Below, piece by piece: positions 6,612-7,916 of a stretch of DNA of 7,916 nt. The translations under genes and the position numbers were made by a program. The notes beneath the pieces were generated by a model. It did no database searches. It worked only from the letters and a program-made list of their open reading frames with translations, and had not been told where the DNA came from. The stretch spans positions 1 through 7,916 of the forward strand of contig CAJOPV010000022.1 in the NCBI GenBank assembly GCA_905236495.1, written 5' to 3'. Every line of letters starts with the position of its first letter. The first letter of the stretch is position 1. This DNA comes from an uncultured Christensenellaceae bacterium. GTDB lineage: Bacteria; Bacillota; Clostridia; Christensenellales; Aristaeellaceae.

Positions 6612-6612
6612 C
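6588..6612. promoter_or_regulatory. Interlocking palindromes over the promoter, candidate operator
   Basis: GATTATACGGTATAATC (6596-6612) is a perfect 8+1+8 inverted repeat whose right arm contains the whole -10 box. A second one, ATAATC-GG-GATTAT (6588-6601), shares its right arm with the first one's left arm. The half-site ATAATC is therefore present three times in alternating orientation across the spacer and -10. The core TATACGGTATA is shared with the site at 2303-2319 (minus-strand reading). A bound repressor here would block polymerase. The regulator is unknown; the ribbon-helix-helix protein at 2033-2233 is one candidate. Confidence 0.55.
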
Positions 6613-6630
6613 GCTGCGTATTTATTCATC
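6613..6630. promoter_or_regulatory. Weak ARG-box-like sequence at the transcription start
   Basis: TGCGTATTTATTCA (6615-6628) matches 12 of 14 positions of TGAATATTTATTCA, a sequence fitting the arginine-repressor box as I remember it: one perfect ATTCA half, an AT centre and one degenerate half. It lies between the -10 box and the ribosome binding site of an arginine-pathway gene, where ArgR could act. The AT-rich context makes chance similarity possible. Confidence 0.3.
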
Positions 6631-6644
6631 TGGAGGTGTGAAAC

Positions 6645-7637
6645 ATGTCCCTGAAGGGCAGGCATTTTCTAAAGCTTTTGGATTTTACGCCCCAGGAGAT
6701 CGAAGGGCTCCTGGATCTGGCGGCGGAATTAAAGCAGCAGAAGAAGGCGGGCATCCCCCACAGGCTGTGCGAGGGAAAGAACGTGGCCCTGATCTTTGAA
6801 AAGACCAGCACCCGCACCCGCTGCGCCTTTGAGGTGGCGGCGGCGGACCTGGGCATGCATCCCACCTATCTGGACCCTTCCGGCTCCCAGATCGGCAAAA
6901 AGGAGAGCATCGCGGACACGGCCCGGGTGCTTGGCAGGATGTACGACGGCATCGAGTACCGGGGCTTCGGGCAGGCAATCGTGGATACGCTGGCGAAGCA
7001 CGCCGGGGTGCCGGTATGGAACGGCCTCACCAACGAGTTCCATCCCACCCAGATTTTAGCCGATTTCCTCACCATCCGGGAGCATTTCGGCGGTCTGAAG
7101 GGCAAAAAACTGGTTTATATGGGGGACGCCCGGTACAACATGGGCAATTCCCTGATGGTGGGCTGCGCCAAGATGGGCCTGCGCTTCGTGGCCTGCGCCC
7201 CGGAAAAATACTTCCCCGATCCGGCGCTGGTGGCGGCGTGCCAGGCCATCGCCGCCCAGACCGGGGCCGCCCTGGAATTTGACACCGATCCTCTCCGGGC
7301 GGTCCGGGGCGCCGACGTGATCTATACCGACGTGTGGGTCTCCATGGGCGAGCCGGACGCGGTGTGGGCGGAGAGGATCGGCGACCTGAAGCCCTATCAG
7401 GTCAACGCCGCCCTGATGACCGCCGCCGGGAAGCAGTGCCGCTTCATGCACTGCCTGCCCTCCTTCCACGACCTGAACACCCAGATCGGCGCGAAGATCC
7501 ATGAAACCTACGGCCTCACCGCCATGGAAGTGACGGATGAGGTGTTCGAGGGCCCCCAATCCATCGTCTTTGACGAAGCGGAAAACCGCATGCACACCAT
7601 CAAGGCCGTCATGGCGGCGACGCTGACGGACTGCTGA
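6645..7637 (+). CDS. argF: Ornithine carbamoyltransferase
   Basis: This 330-residue cytoplasmic enzyme joins carbamoyl phosphate and ornithine to make citrulline in arginine synthesis, or runs in reverse in the arginine deiminase pathway, where it is called arcB. The carbamoyl-phosphate motif is FEKTSTRTR (51-59), with EFHPTQ at 131-136. The ornithine side shows DVWVSMGEP (229-237) and FMHCLP (267-272) with the catalytic Cys270. Arg315 in ENRMHTIK is the usual late arginine. Length and wording are close to enterobacterial ArgI/ArgF and ArcB. No arginine deiminase or carbamate kinase is visible, so the anabolic or catabolic role is open; a possible ARG box slightly favours synthesis. GGAGGT lies seven bases before the ATG. 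Unlike glgB and the xylosidase, it uses rare leucine codons (CTA at 9, TTA at 29 and 138). No clear terminator follows directly. Confidence 0.96.
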   Translation: MSLKGRHFLKLLDFTPQEIEGLLDLAAELKQQKKAGIPHRLCEGKNVALIFEKTSTRTRCAFEVAAADLGMHPTYLDPSGSQIGKKESIADTARVLGRMYDGIEYRGFGQAIVDTLAKHAGVPVWNGLTNEFHPTQILADFLTIREHFGGLKGKKLVYMGDARYNMGNSLMVGCAKMGLRFVACAPEKYFPDPALVAACQAIAAQTGAALEFDTDPLRAVRGADVIYTDVWVSMGEPDAVWAERIGDLKPYQVNAALMTAAGKQCRFMHCLPSFHDLNTQIGAKIHETYGLTAMEVTDEVFEGPQSIVFDEAENRMHTIKAVMAATLTDC

Positions 7638-7805
7638 CCTGCCGCAGGGACGATGCGAAACGCGGCGCTTTCGCGCCGGTGGATGCCGGCACCAACGCGA
7701 TCCTCTTCTTCCTGACTCCCCATGGACGGCGAGGCCGCCCGCCTTGCCTTGGGGGATCATCGCCTCTTCCCCGATGCCCGCGGAATAATACTTCCCGGCA
7801 AAGCA
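7638..7805. other. Gene-free GC-rich stretch after ornithine carbamoyltransferase
   Basis: No frame here has a ribosome binding site or family resemblance on either strand. The only structure I can see is a small stem, CGGCGC-TTTC-GCGCCG (7663-7678), without a T run, and a TGCCGGCA palindrome next to it. It joins directly to the hairpin chain that follows. Confidence 0.4.
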
Positions 7806-7915
7806 AGGGCTGCTCAAGCGAGAGCAGCCCTCAGAGCATCGACAAAGTCGATGCTCTGCCATCGAAAGTCAGCAGACAGACTTTCGATGGATTGCATCCA
7901 TTTGCTGTAAAATGG
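7806..7915. repeat. Chain of four adjacent hairpins
   Basis: Three perfect inverted repeats follow one another with no spacer. The first is AGGGCTGCTC/GAGCAGCCCT (7806-7831, 10-bp stem, 6-base loop). The second is CAGAGCATCGAC/GTCGATGCTCTG (7832-7858, 12-bp stem, 3-base loop). The third is CCATCGAAAGTC/GACTTTCGATGG (7859-7890, 12-bp stem, 8-base loop). A shorter fourth, CCATTT/AAATGG (7898-7915, 6 bp), ends at the window edge. No U tract follows the first three, so they are not ordinary terminators. Possibilities are an extragenic palindromic repeat family, a structured non-coding RNA, or the leader of a gene to the right. A 6-bp alternative, ATGGAT/ATCCAT (7887-7901), competes with the third and fourth. 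Confidence 0.7.
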
Positions 7916-7916
7916 C

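Noticed and set aside
7056..7862. Leftward open frame across the end of ornithine carbamoyltransferase
   Set aside because: Codon-aligned shadow that runs into the hairpin chain; no ribosome binding site or recognisable domain.
7722..7910. Short rightward frame over the right-hand tail
   Set aside because: Its second half is simply a translation of the hairpin chain; no ribosome binding site upstream.
7806..7915. CRISPR array or tRNA
   Set aside because: The hairpins differ in sequence, with no constant repeat and spacers, and no cloverleaf or CCA-end arrangement is present.

Overview
The window looks like a chromosomal segment of an uncultured member of the Clostridia (Bacillota), probably from a gut or rumen community. 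This rests on strong AGGAGG-type ribosome binding sites, sigma-A-like promoters, protein genes with heavy G/C use at third codon positions, AT-rich intergenic gaps, and a plant-polysaccharide enzyme. The taxonomic assignment is an inference from style, not from a marker gene.

Layout. On the left (1-555, minus strand) lies the start of a membrane protein resembling the multi-pass sensor module in front of clostridial signalling domains. Its reading frame breaks at a run of seven T (A on the coding strand), and the continuation runs off the window. Positions 556-1023 hold no convincing gene, only a possible decayed coding remnant and a GC-rich stretch. Next, on the minus strand, are a secreted NlpC/P60-type cell-wall peptidase (1024-1968) and, upstream of it, a small ribbon-helix-helix DNA-binding protein (2033-2233). 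The AT-rich gap 2234-2496 is a divergent control region with a perfect 17-bp palindrome, a 9-bp tandem repeat and a good promoter for the rightward genes.

The rightward block holds a eukaryote-like (GH13_8) glycogen branching enzyme (2497-4476), then, 41 bases on, a GH120-type beta-xylosidase (4518-6506), closed by a clear intrinsic terminator. Ornithine carbamoyltransferase (6645-7637) has its own near-perfect promoter. A second 17-bp palindrome overlaps that promoter and has the same TATACGGTATA core as the palindrome upstream of the ribbon-helix-helix gene.

After this gene comes a gene-free tail. It ends in three perfect hairpins joined without a spacer (7806-7890) and a fourth shorter one (7898-7915).

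How the parts may work together: the branching enzyme and xylosidase look co-transcribed. They would link xylo-oligosaccharide breakdown to storage-glucan building, although no other glycogen or xylan genes are visible. The shared palindrome suggests one regulator acting on the ribbon-helix-helix gene and on ornithine carbamoyltransferase. I see no defence system, mobile element, CRISPR array, tRNA or rRNA.
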